Assembly: GCA_904419835.1 (NCBI GenBank)
Contig: CAJFTA010000002.1
Span: 1-64,000 of the forward strand
Reading direction: 5' to 3'
From: an uncultured Pseudoflavonifractor sp.
Lineage (GTDB): Bacteria; Bacillota; Clostridia; Oscillospirales; Oscillospiraceae
DNA length: 64,000 nt
Part shown: one piece after another, positions 42,501 to 49,694 of the stretch
Position numbering within the stretch: the first letter of the stretch is position 1
How the letters are laid out: each line of letters opens with the position of its first letter
Notes under the pieces: generated by a model
The model's input: the letters and a program-made list of their open reading frames with translations, nothing else
Told to the model about the DNA's origin: nothing
The model's database searches: none
Translations under genes and position numbers: made by a program

Positions 42501-44487
42501 CTGGGGCTATGATCCCAATACTTCCGGGGGTACTTCGGATACTTCTGGTGGCGATGGCCAGGTGGCCCTGTCGGTGGCTGTGGTCTATCCCGACGGCAGC
42601 CTCAGTCCCGCAGAGGGGGACATCTACCTCAACTCCACCACCATTTTCAACTACTGGGCGGGCCGGGACATCGGCATCATCGCCCCCCTCAATAACTCGG
42701 AGTATACCGTCACCCGTATCACGGTTGTCGACGGCGAGCGCGATGACCGAGGATGGTGGGATGATAGAAACACCAACGTATGGTATGGCGACGACACCAT
42801 CACCTGGAATAAAGAGAATGGCCGGTTTGTCGAGAGAGAGGTCTGGAGCGAGGACATGGGCGGCGCGCCCATGGTGAACGGTAAAGTCAGCAACATCACC
42901 TGGCCCGCCAAGAGCACTGCCAAGCTGGTTCTCATCTACCTGGAGCCTGTGAAGCGAGAGAGCAACCTGAAGGTGGAGTATCGAGTGGACGACGCGTCCA
43001 AGACTCTGCTCTATGGCTTCGATGTTGTGGTCTCCGAGACCGCTGAGGAGCCTGTGACCTTCCTCAACAGCCTGGTGAACGGTTCTGATCAGCCCCCTTA
43101 TCAGCCCGGCGAGATTGACCTGTCTGACGATGCCTACATTGTCAACAGCTCTAACGTCCACCAGACCTTCAACAAGAATTTGGCCACCATTCCCGACCTA
43201 AACCTGCCGGCACGATATAATTATGTCCGCGCGGAGATTTCTGAGGATGGTAAGACGCTGACTCTCTACTATAACCGTCTGGCTTCTCAGTATCAGTTCG
43301 TGGTGGACTACGGCCTGCCGGTGGAAATTGATTTTGCGGCGCTGAGCATCGAGGCGAATGGCCTTCAGTCGGTCAGCGGCGGCACTGCTGATATGAGTGT
43401 GGCGGCCGACCTGGCCAGTCAAACGCTGACTGTGACGCCCAAGGGTATTTTGAACGACACAGCCACTGTCCCCCTGACCCTGACATATAAGGACACGTCG
43501 GGCGGTACCAACACCCAGGAGGTCACTGTGGACTTCATTCCCGCCTCCACGGTGTACTATGAGGATACGGAACCTTTCGTAGACTACAGCGGTAATTGGA
43601 GCCTTGTTGGAGATGCGGACACCGATCGCGCTCAGACCACCAGCAAGCTGGGCGACAAGGCTATCTACGGGTATGATGCTGCTTATGGCACCGATGCCAC
43701 CTACAGCGGCGGCAGCGCCCACAAGGTTACGCTGTCCTCTGGACAGACCGCCACGGCGACCTTCAGCTTCCACGGCACCGGCTTCCAGCTGGTCAGCATG
43801 ACCGACGCCACCTCCGGCTGCATCACGGTCCACGTCGAGGGCAATGGGGTTGACAAGTACTACTTCGTGGATAACTACTATGCCAGCGGCACGCTCTACC
43901 AGGTGCCCGTCATGAAGGTGGACGACCTGGAGCTGGGCAATTACACCGTTACGGTCACGGCGTGTTATCTTAACAGCCGCAACTGGGATAGCGATGAAGC
44001 GGGCACCTCCACCTTCGTGCTGGACGGCATCCGCATCTACAAGCCCATCGGCGACTACGCGGACTATGCGCAGGACAACGAGGGCGGCGCGGTTTACAGC
44101 GAGATCCGCAACACCCTGATCGGCGGCTGGCAAGATACCAACAAGGTCTATGTGGATACCCTCGGGGAATCCACGAATGAGCTTGGCAAGTATCTCAAGG
44201 TCGGCCCCAACAATGAGGTCTACCTGAAGGAGAACGACCAGATCACCTTCACCGTGCCTGAGGGCGGCTCCATCGTCCAGATTGGCGCCAAGCTGGTGTC
44301 CGGCGGCAGAATGACCTTTAGTGTAACTGGCACTGACATCAATGACTCCGAGACTATCAGCACCGCGACCGCGACTGAGATGTACTACCTGCTGGATGGC
44401 GTGCAGCCCGGCAATACAATTACCATCACCGCCGCAGGCGACGGAATCCTGTCCCTCACCAACCTCAAGCTTGTAAGCGGTTCTTAA
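39577..44487 (+). CDS. Giant secreted multidomain protein with GH20-type catalytic domain
   Basis: A 1,636-aa exported protein. Signal peptide 1-32. The GH20 (beta-N-acetylhexosaminidase) TIM barrel lies at about 48-455: KYFTPEWIKALI, IIPLLNSPGHMG, STIDLRNEEAV and the catalytic pair in NIGADEFAND (Asp280-Glu281). An acidic Pro/Glu/Thr repeat (about 107-168) is inserted inside the barrel. Downstream are beta-domains, a MucBP-like segment (about 765-830) and a C-terminal carbohydrate-binding-like domain (about 1330-1490). No LPXTG, SLH or lipobox anchor is seen. Likely acts on host mucin or peptidoglycan GlcNAc/GalNAc residues. The peptide gene follows after 16 bp on the same transcript. Confidence 0.87.
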   Translation: MKKAVRKGASKAAALVLSLAMIFGMVPLVGASAEETAGAQDNFDRIVHLDMGRKYFTPEWIKALIKESAALGYTALELDFSNNEGFRFSLPEEQMKIEVGGYETVLVEVEPEEPAAPVEPTEPAAPVESAEPVELTEPAAPVESTEPVEPTEPAAPVEPTEPTESAPQYKEVQVWNSKTVDLTAALSSDGYITADQMEDIIACADEAGIEIIPLLNSPGHMGAILDVFPEYRWTAKNGKTSESTIDLRNEEAVKFAQGVVSAYAKWFAEQDCTTFNIGADEFANDIGDSVGDIMGLDYIYKNDRDLYGALIDYIDDLAVFVEGCGMTPRAFNDSFCYSNDTSDAPSRNIQVCYWSSGWNGYSPASASTLADEGYELINTHGNYYYILGKDDCWDRGAGYDFNNNAFAGGSTISDPAGAMFCIWCDDPIAETEQQVAEKIRLPLRVMAARMQGEDVSAGSVDMTVIPGGFNADGTINTDAPSTEVKDEATGVAVTAPGLTGIAVEKADAPALAEVPYVAYNVTLNGGGYTGSAEVTIPLAGTGLENAEALMGFVLEQDGSVTPVEGQRSGADFTFTAPHFSTVGVYDASALAASSVAGDYEQFTGTMEEGRYLIVYEYTHREGSWPNYHNVTDYYTLGSDGLASLVERDENGVITLDENDGNLLWNFERSGNGWAITNSEGHRMGMSGSKGWFGSWTITPDYNDSNPCVFTVSSSGNGWNISAGVTDGGDNTTGYLVGTADRWGDVSFSGDTDQGTLYLYKLAEPTYAVTIICQTEDGVEIQKVQEMWPAGAAVIEAPSISGYDVVPPSEQTIAVTPSGLNTVTFTYKQSENPPSNALRGNSLEVEWWITNSMVREEANDWADSSTTISSSDANSNDGVALTGVSPETAYSNYDGWVELHYWQSMRLDRDNHQTGDSGDDETADGTVITRVRYHNGAWQYMDENGLWNWFVSGDQVVTYYMRHTDITKEITTAMKDWGYDPNTSGGTSDTSGGDGQVALSVAVVYPDGSLSPAEGDIYLNSTTIFNYWAGRDIGIIAPLNNSEYTVTRITVVDGERDDRGWWDDRNTNVWYGDDTITWNKENGRFVEREVWSEDMGGAPMVNGKVSNITWPAKSTAKLVLIYLEPVKRESNLKVEYRVDDASKTLLYGFDVVVSETAEEPVTFLNSLVNGSDQPPYQPGEIDLSDDAYIVNSSNVHQTFNKNLATIPDLNLPARYNYVRAEISEDGKTLTLYYNRLASQYQFVVDYGLPVEIDFAALSIEANGLQSVSGGTADMSVAADLASQTLTVTPKGILNDTATVPLTLTYKDTSGGTNTQEVTVDFIPASTVYYEDTEPFVDYSGNWSLVGDADTDRAQTTSKLGDKAIYGYDAAYGTDATYSGGSAHKVTLSSGQTATATFSFHGTGFQLVSMTDATSGCITVHVEGNGVDKYYFVDNYYASGTLYQVPVMKVDDLELGNYTVTVTACYLNSRNWDSDEAGTSTFVLDGIRIYKPIGDYADYAQDNEGGAVYSEIRNTLIGGWQDTNKVYVDTLGESTNELGKYLKVGPNNEVYLKENDQITFTVPEGGSIVQIGAKLVSGGRMTFSVTGTDINDSETISTATATEMYYLLDGVQPGNTITITAAGDGILSLTNLKLVSGS
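39900..40080 (+). repeat. Imperfect tandem repeat coding Pro/Glu/Ala/Thr units within the GH20 domain
   Basis: Variants of GAGCCTGCGGCGCCTGTGG recur at about 39913, 39943, 39985 and 40033, encoding PAAPVE-(S/P)-(T/A)-EP units. This is a likely length-variable stretch, placed in a loop of the catalytic barrel. Confidence 0.8.
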
Positions 44488-44503
44488 GAAAGGGGTGTGC
44501 AGT

Positions 44504-44761
44504 ATGAAAAAGGAATATTGTAAACCCGAGATCGCGTTTGAGAGCTTTGAGCTGTGCAGCGACATCGCCAAGGGCTGTTACTTCCATGTGAATTCGAAGG
44601 CCTTTGATTGTGAGATCACATGGCCCGGAAGGCCGAACGTTTTCTGTTACGGCCCCTGCAGCAAAACGGCCGAGGATCTGGCCAAGCTGAATGTGCCGGG
44701 TATAAATGACAAGGCCTGCTACCATGGCCCCAGCGGCGGCAGCGTACTCTTTACATCCTAA
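44504..44761 (+). CDS. Seven-cysteine small peptide, candidate RiPP precursor
   Basis: An 85-aa peptide with no signal sequence or membrane span. The N-terminal KKEYCKPEIAFESFELCSDI (residues 2-21) resembles the leader-like start (KKxYxKPxIxxExFE) seen in many small clostridial peptides. The rest contains Cys at 25, 36, 48, 52 and 72 (plus Cys6 and Cys18), several Gly/Pro/Asn residues, and a C-terminal Ser85. ATG 44504 has AAAGGGG upstream. It follows the GH20 gene by 16 bp, precedes a strong terminator, and then come kinase, radical SAM/SPASM, PqqD-like and peptidase genes. Precursor status is inferred from size, Cys content and gene order; the mature product is unknown. Confidence 0.7.
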   Translation: MKKEYCKPEIAFESFELCSDIAKGCYFHVNSKAFDCEITWPGRPNVFCYGPCSKTAEDLAKLNVPGINDKACYHGPSGGSVLFTS

Positions 44762-44768
44762 ACTGTGC

Positions 44769-44802
44769 AAAAAGCCCTGCCCCGATGGGGCGGGGCTTTT
44801 TT
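44769..44802 (+). terminator. Terminator between peptide gene and modification operon
   Basis: 15-bp stem (44769-44783 with 44787-44801, one wobble pair), 3-nt loop, A-run and T6. It begins 7 nt after the peptide stop. It would make the peptide transcript more abundant than the downstream enzyme transcript, with partial read-through; I see no promoter between it and the next gene. Confidence 0.9.
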
Positions 44803-44808
44803 GCAGGG

Positions 44809-44827
44809 AAAGGAGGCGGCCTTTTTG
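44809..44827 (+). promoter_or_regulatory. Ribosome binding site fixing a TTG start for the kinase gene
   Basis: AAAGGAGG (44809-44816) is followed after 8 nt by TTG (44825-44827). An earlier in-frame GTG at 44765 would run through the terminator hairpin and has no binding site. Confidence 0.75.
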
Positions 44828-45676
44828 TACCGCCAGGATTACCAGTTCGGCGGCGTGGGGTTTGCCCTGACGGCGGAGGCGCCCATCCGGCCGGCCCCCC
44901 TTTTGGAGCAGTTTCGCGCCCCGGAGACAAGCGCCGCCCATCAGATTCAGTGCCGCTTTGCGGCGCGGCTGCCCGCGCCTCCCGCGCATCCGCCCCTCGA
45001 CACGCCGGAGGAGAAGATGTGGAGCAAGGACGGCGCGATTTATGGTTTCCATGCCTATCAGATCAGCCATGACGACCCGCTCAGGCCCGCCTGCTGGTGG
45101 CGCCGGCGGGGCAAACATACGGAAATGCTGTGGGCGGAGGAGTTCCGGGAGATGCTGTATGCGCGGAACATCCTGACCTCGGCGGATCTCTTTGGAAGCC
45201 TGCTGGAGGAGGGAGGAATCATCCTCCATGCCGCTTACATCGTCCATCAGGGGCGCGCGGTGCTGTTTTCCGGTCCCAGCGGAATGGGAAAGACCACTCA
45301 GGCCGGACTCTGGGAACGGTATCGCGGAGCGGATATCATCAATGGGGACAGAGCGCTGATCCGGCGCGGGCCGGATGGGACCTTTTGGGCTCACGGCATT
45401 TGTTACAGCGGTACATCCGGGATATGCCGAAATGTCAGCGCGCCGCTGGCTGCGGTGGTGCTGCTGTCCCAGGGGCCGGAAAGCAGAACGGAGCCCCTGG
45501 GAGGCCTGAACGCATTCAGGGCGCTGCTCCCGAGGGTTTCCTATCATACCTGGGCGGCGGAGGAAGCGAAAAATGTCACGGACATTCTCTCTGCGCTCCT
45601 GTCCGAAAAACCCGCCTTTCATCTGGCCTGCCGGCCGGACGAGAGCGCGGTTGAAAGCTTGGAGAAGTATCTATGA
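44825..45676 (+). CDS. HPr-kinase-like P-loop protein, possible peptide kinase
   Basis: A 283-aa cytoplasmic protein with a C-terminal HPr-kinase/phosphorylase-like domain. Walker A SGPSGMGKTTQ lies at about residues 148-158, followed by IINGDRALI (about 171-179) as the Mg-binding region. The N-terminal half is variable. Full HPr kinases are larger and sit with hpr-related genes. Short versions like this occur in lasso peptide and other RiPP clusters, where some phosphorylate the precursor's C-terminal serine, and the peptide encoded just upstream ends in Ser. TTG start. Its stop overlaps the radical SAM start (ATGA). Confidence 0.82.
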   Translation: MYRQDYQFGGVGFALTAEAPIRPAPLLEQFRAPETSAAHQIQCRFAARLPAPPAHPPLDTPEEKMWSKDGAIYGFHAYQISHDDPLRPACWWRRRGKHTEMLWAEEFREMLYARNILTSADLFGSLLEEGGIILHAAYIVHQGRAVLFSGPSGMGKTTQAGLWERYRGADIINGDRALIRRGPDGTFWAHGICYSGTSGICRNVSAPLAAVVLLSQGPESRTEPLGGLNAFRALLPRVSYHTWAAEEAKNVTDILSALLSEKPAFHLACRPDESAVESLEKYL

Positions 45677-46803
45677 GTATATCTGATCAAATCCCGGGCC
45701 GCGATGTTGAGCCGCTCTGGTCAACCTATATCCATCAAAAAGGGAGTGCTCTGGGCCTTCCGGTGAGCGGCTCCTTTGAACTGACGCCCCGGTGCAATTT
45801 CAACTGCAAAATGTGCTATGTGCACCAGACTGCCGAGCAGGTGGCCGCCTCCGGCCGGCGGGAGATGACGGCGGACCAGTGGCTGGACATCGCCCGGCAG
45901 GCAAAGGACGCGGGCATGGTCTTTCTGCTCCTCACCGGCGGGGAGCCGCTGCTCTTCCCGGAGTTTCCCCGGCTCCTCCACGAGCTGAAGCAGATGGGCC
46001 TGCTGGTGTCGGTGAACTCCAACGGCTCCCTCATCCGGGGCGAGCTGCTGGAGACGCTGAAAAAAGACCCGCCTCTCCGGTTCAACATCACCCTCTACGG
46101 CGGCAGCGACGCCGCCTATGAGCGGCTGTGCGGCCGGCCGGCGTTCCACCAGGTGGTGGACAATATCCGCGCGCTGAAGGAGGCGGGCATCTCCGTGCGG
46201 CTCAACGCCTCCATTACTCCCTACAACAAGGACGATGTGCAGGACATTTTCCGCATCGGCAGGGAGCTGGGGGTCCATGTCAAGTCCGCCACGTACATGT
46301 TCCCGCCGGTGCGCATCAACGGCGGCGAGGCCGGCAGGGCGGACCACCGCTTTTCCCCGGCCGACGCGGCCAGATACGAGCTGCTCTGCCGGGAGCAGAC
46401 CATGACGGAGGAGCAGCTGCGGGAAGCGGTGAAGAACGGCGGGCTTCCGCCGGACGGGGAGGAGTGCACCGGCGGCGCCGAGGGAGAGCCCCTCTTCTGC
46501 CGGGCGGGCCGGAGCTCCTTCTGGATGACCTGGGACGGCCGCCTGCTCCCCTGCGGGATGATGGCGGACCAGGGCGTCTCCGTGCCGGAGCAGGGCTTCG
46601 CCGCCGCCTGGGCGGCGGCCAGGCGGGCGGCCGAGGCCATCCGCCTGCCAAAGGAGTGTACCGGCTGCCCCATGCACACCCAGTGCGCCTCCTGCGCCGC
46701 CTCCTGCGCGGCGGAGACCGGCCGGTGCGACGGCAAGCCGGAGTACCTCTGCGAGATGACAAAAGCCCTGATCCACCTGACATGGGAAAAATACGGAAAG
46801 TGA
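45673..46803 (+). CDS. Radical SAM/SPASM peptide-modifying enzyme
   Basis: A 376-aa enzyme using S-adenosylmethionine and an Fe4S4 cluster. CNFNCKMC (Cys41, 45, 48) is the cluster motif, with GGEPLLFP (about 93-100) and NSNGSLI after it. The C-terminal SPASM region (about 264-370) contains about nine cysteines (ECTGG, LFCRAG, LLPCGMM, ECTGCPMHTQCASC, AASC), enough for two auxiliary clusters. Such enzymes install C-C, C-O or thioether bonds in peptides (PqqE, AlbA, sactisynthase type). Neighbouring PqqD homologue and Cys-rich peptide point to peptide maturation. Confidence 0.92.
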   Translation: MSISDQIPGRDVEPLWSTYIHQKGSALGLPVSGSFELTPRCNFNCKMCYVHQTAEQVAASGRREMTADQWLDIARQAKDAGMVFLLLTGGEPLLFPEFPRLLHELKQMGLLVSVNSNGSLIRGELLETLKKDPPLRFNITLYGGSDAAYERLCGRPAFHQVVDNIRALKEAGISVRLNASITPYNKDDVQDIFRIGRELGVHVKSATYMFPPVRINGGEAGRADHRFSPADAARYELLCREQTMTEEQLREAVKNGGLPPDGEECTGGAEGEPLFCRAGRSSFWMTWDGRLLPCGMMADQGVSVPEQGFAAAWAAARRAAEAIRLPKECTGCPMHTQCASCAASCAAETGRCDGKPEYLCEMTKALIHLTWEKYGK

Positions 46804-46813
46804 GAGCGCAGCA

Positions 46814-47074
46814 ATGGAAGTGAAGAAACAACTGGTCCTGCGGGAGATCGCAGGCGACTATGCTCTGATTCCAGTAGGTGATACTGTAATCAAAAATAAC
46901 GGTTTGTTTTCGCTGAGCGAGACGGGAGCCCGTATCTGGGCGCTTCTGCCCCAGGCGGACGGGGCGGAACAGCTGGTGGACGCGCTGCTGGAGGAGTACG
47001 ATGTGGACCGGGAGACGCTGGAGCAGGATGTAAATGAATTCCTGAACCAGCTCCGTCAGCTGGAGATTCTCTGA
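46814..47074 (+). CDS. PqqD-family RiPP recognition element
   Basis: An 86-aa PqqD-like protein. Three N-terminal beta strands (KQLVLREIAGDYALIPVGD, VIKNNGLFSLSETGARIW) are followed by helices (ADGAEQLVDALLEEYDVD, LEQDVNEFLNQL). SETGARIW is the family hallmark. Such proteins bind leader peptides and present them to radical SAM/SPASM enzymes. It is encoded 10 bp behind that enzyme and directly abuts the phosphoesterase gene. Confidence 0.93.
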   Translation: MEVKKQLVLREIAGDYALIPVGDTVIKNNGLFSLSETGARIWALLPQADGAEQLVDALLEEYDVDRETLEQDVNEFLNQLRQLEIL

Positions 47075-47947
47075 GTGAAGAAGGGGCGGCAAAGGCTGCT
47101 GTGGGCAGTCCTGCCGGCGACCGTTCTGCTTCTGGCGGCCTGGATTGTCTGGGGCGTCTGGCGCTCGGCCAGCCGGCCCGCGGCCAGGACCTGGCAGGTG
47201 GAGGCGGGGCTGCCCGTCCGCCTGGCGGTGCTGTCCGACCTGCACGGCAGCGTGTTCGGGGAGCAAAACAGCGAGCTGGCCGCCCTGGTGGCGGAACAGC
47301 GGCCGGACCTCATCCTGCTGGACGGCGACATGCTCAATGGCAGCGCGGACAGCGCGGAGCCCCTGCTGGAGCTGATTGGCCGGCTGGTGGAAATCGCCCC
47401 GGTCTACTATGCCTGGGGCAACCATGAGCTGGAGTACATGGACCGGGGCGTCTCCGACCTGCGGGCGCAGGTGGAGGCCCTGGGGGCCGTGGTGCTGGAG
47501 CTGGAGTATGTGGACCTGACGGTCAACGGCGCGCAGCTGCGGCTGGGCGGCATGTACGACTATGCCTTTGCCCTGGACAACTACAATTCCTGCGACCCGG
47601 AGCGGATGAAGCCGGAGGTGTGGCAGTTCCTCACCGAATTCCAGGACACGGACCGGTACAAGGTGATGCTGTCCCACAGACCGGACAGCTTTGTGTTCGG
47701 CGCGGCGTCCGCCACCTGGGACGTGGACCTGGTGATCAGCGGGCACCTCCACGGGGGACAGGTGGTGCTGCCCCTGCTGGGCGGCGTGTTCGGCGGGGAT
47801 CAGGGCCTGTTTCCCCGGTACGTCCACGGAATTTACGAAAAGGACAGGCTTACCCTGGCCGTCACCAGCGGCCTGGGCAGCCAGCCGGAGCGGCTGCCCC
47901 GCTTCAACAATCCGCCGGAGGTCATGGTTCTGGATCTGTCGGCCTGA
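47075..47947 (+). CDS. Membrane-anchored calcineurin-like phosphoesterase
   Basis: A 290-aa protein with one N-terminal membrane span (about residues 8-28), the catalytic domain probably outside. Metal motifs are complete: SDLHGS (about 52-57), LLDGDM (about 80-85), GNHE (about 112-115), SHRPD, GHLHGGQ (about 224-230). Closest to the YkuE-type subfamily. GTG start immediately after the PqqD stop, using GGAG inside pqqD. Placement suggests dephosphorylation of a modified peptide or of a lipid-linked intermediate; substrate unknown. Confidence 0.88.
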   Translation: MKKGRQRLLWAVLPATVLLLAAWIVWGVWRSASRPAARTWQVEAGLPVRLAVLSDLHGSVFGEQNSELAALVAEQRPDLILLDGDMLNGSADSAEPLLELIGRLVEIAPVYYAWGNHELEYMDRGVSDLRAQVEALGAVVLELEYVDLTVNGAQLRLGGMYDYAFALDNYNSCDPERMKPEVWQFLTEFQDTDRYKVMLSHRPDSFVFGAASATWDVDLVISGHLHGGQVVLPLLGGVFGGDQGLFPRYVHGIYEKDRLTLAVTSGLGSQPERLPRFNNPPEVMVLDLSA

Positions 47948-47963
47948 GAGGAGACACCGTCAA

Positions 47964-49205
47964 ATGGAGGAGAATCAGCAGCAGTTTTTACAGTGCCTCC
48001 GGGGGGCCCTGTTCCGCCGGGAGGCCGTCCGGTGGCCGGAGGGGGAGGCGGAGCGGGACGCCCTTCTGGCGCTGGCCGGGGAGCAGCACGTCCTCCCCCT
48101 GGTGCTGGACCGGCTGATCCCCGCCGCCCGTGCCGCCGGCGTGGACCAGGGGGCGCTGCGCCCCCTGCGGCAGCTTCTGCTCCAGAGCGCCGTGGGCCAG
48201 ACCAGGCGCACCGGGAAGCTGGTGGAGCTGTGCGGCGCGCTGGAGGCGGAGGGGCTGCGCCCCCTGCTGGTGAAGGGACTGGCCTGCCGCCTGCTCTACC
48301 CCAATCCGGATCTGCGCCCCTCCTCCGACGAGGACCTGCTGGCCCGGGACGGGGAGATGGAGGCCATCCACGGCGTGCTCACCCGCATGGGGATGGAGGC
48401 TGAGGAGGGCGGACCGCCGGGGCAGGCCCAGGTGGTGACCTATTGTGACCAGGAGAGCGGCCTGCGCATCGAGCTCCACAGGAGGCTCTTCGCGGAGGAC
48501 GCACAGGCCTACGGCGGCATGAACCGCTGCTTTGCCCGCGCCTTTGAGCGGGGCGTGCTGCTGGAGGGGGCCGGCGGGCCGGTGTGGACCATGGGGCCGG
48601 ACGACCACCTGCTCTACCTCATCTGCCACAGCTTCAAGCACTTTCTTCACTCCGGCTTCGGCGTCCGCCAGGTGTGCGACATCTGCCTGGCCGCCGCCGC
48701 GTGGGGGGACCGGATTGCGTGGGACGCCCTCTTTGACGCGCTGAAGCCCTTCCGGGCGGACTGCTTCGCCCGCAACCTGTTTGCCATCGGCGCGGAGTAT
48801 CTGGGCTTTGCAGGGCTGTGGCCCGAGCCCATGGCGGCGGCCCTGGCCGCCCGGGGAGAGACGGACTGCCTTCCGCTGCTGGAGGACCTGCTCACTGCCG
48901 GCGTGTACGGCAGCAGCTCCGACGTGCGGCTCCACAGCAGCCGCATCACCCTCAACGCGGTGGCGGCAGAGGGGGAGCAGCGGCTGGGCCGGTCGGTGCT
49001 GCGGACGGTGTTCCCCTCCGCCCGGGAGCTGGAGGGGCGGTATCCCTATTTAAAGGATAAGCCCTGGCTGCTGCCGGGGGCCTGGGTCCAGCGGCTGGCA
49101 CGCTACGCCGGGGAAAACCGGGGCCGGGCGGGCGCGGCCCGGGAGAGCGTGGCCATCGGCGAGCGGCGTGTGGCGCTGCTGAAGAAGTACGGGGTGATCC
49201 CATGA
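47964..49205 (+). CDS. Nucleotidyltransferase-family protein (NTP_transf_5-like)
   Basis: A 413-aa cytoplasmic protein of the uncharacterised nucleotidyltransferase type found in lasso peptide and other RiPP clusters. The core is LLVKGLACRLLYPNPDLRPSSDEDLL (given by its parts LVKGLA and RPSSDEDLL, about residues 96-120), with the acidic pair expected to bind metal-NTP, followed by IELHRRL. In some lasso pathways a partner of this kind decorates the phosphorylated C-terminal serine. Its stop overlaps the peptidase start (ATGA). Confidence 0.8.
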   Translation: MEENQQQFLQCLRGALFRREAVRWPEGEAERDALLALAGEQHVLPLVLDRLIPAARAAGVDQGALRPLRQLLLQSAVGQTRRTGKLVELCGALEAEGLRPLLVKGLACRLLYPNPDLRPSSDEDLLARDGEMEAIHGVLTRMGMEAEEGGPPGQAQVVTYCDQESGLRIELHRRLFAEDAQAYGGMNRCFARAFERGVLLEGAGGPVWTMGPDDHLLYLICHSFKHFLHSGFGVRQVCDICLAAAAWGDRIAWDALFDALKPFRADCFARNLFAIGAEYLGFAGLWPEPMAAALAARGETDCLPLLEDLLTAGVYGSSSDVRLHSSRITLNAVAAEGEQRLGRSVLRTVFPSARELEGRYPYLKDKPWLLPGAWVQRLARYAGENRGRAGAARESVAIGERRVALLKKYGVIP

Positions 49206-49675
49206 GCGGCGGGCGGCAGCTGCTGGACAGCGGACAGGTGGAGGAGCGGCTGGCGCCGCTGCTCCGGGCCGGGGCGGAGGTGCCCCTGGTGGTGACGGGG
49301 AGCAGCATGGTCCCCTTCCTGCGGGACCGGCGGGACACCGTATACCTCAAATCGCCCGAATATGCGCCCATCCGGACAGGGGACATCCTCTTTTTCCGGC
49401 GGGAGAGCGGACAGTGGATTCTCCACCGGCTGCACCATTTCACGCCGGACGGCCTGATGGTCATCAACGGCGATGGTCAGACCTGGTTTGAGACCATCCG
49501 ACCCGGCCAGGTGCTGGGCGTGGCGGTAAAGATCAGCCGGGACGGTGGGGCGCCCTTCCCCGCCCGCCGGTGGGACTGGGCGCTGCTGCGCCGGGTGTGG
49601 AAGCTGCTGCTGCCGGTCCGGCCGGCGCTGCTGCGGTGCATCGGGCGGATGAGCCGGCTGAGACACAGAAAATAA
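49202..49675 (+). CDS. S24/S26-family signal-peptidase-like protein
   Basis: A 157-aa protein. GSSMVPFL (Ser35 as nucleophile) is the S26/S24 catalytic motif, then RTGDILFFRR and WILHRLHHF, where His75 occupies the place of the usual Lys, as in SipW/Sec11-type Ser/His peptidases. INGDGQ matches the GDN-type third box. There is no clear N-terminal span; a hydrophobic/basic C-terminal part (LLRRVWKLLLPVRPALL) may attach it to the membrane. It probably removes the leader of the modified peptide, or processes a secreted partner. Confidence 0.83.
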   Translation: MSGGRQLLDSGQVEERLAPLLRAGAEVPLVVTGSSMVPFLRDRRDTVYLKSPEYAPIRTGDILFFRRESGQWILHRLHHFTPDGLMVINGDGQTWFETIRPGQVLGVAVKISRDGGAPFPARRWDWALLRRVWKLLLPVRPALLRCIGRMSRLRHRK

Positions 49676-49694
49676 GCGGTATGGAGAGATAGAG

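Noticed and set aside
39670..43161. A 1,163-codon open frame antisense to the GH20 gene
   Set aside because: Same shadow effect; no start context, no recognisable domain, and it opposes a coherent signal peptide-to-C-terminus protein.
44504..44761. Small Cys-rich protein as a lasso peptide or classical lanthipeptide precursor
   Set aside because: No lasso cyclase, B1/B2 peptidase, LanM/LanB-LanC or GG-type leader peptidase is encoded nearby; the enzymes present point to radical SAM chemistry.
44765..44824. Extended start (GTG at 44765) for the HPr-kinase-like gene
   Set aside because: The added codons are the terminator hairpin itself and lack a binding site; AAAGGAGG with TTG at 44825 explains the start better.
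45673..46803. Radical SAM enzyme as an anaerobic sulfatase maturase
   Set aside because: No sulfatase gene is present in the window, and an adjacent PqqD homologue favours a peptide-modifying role; not fully excluded without a family search.
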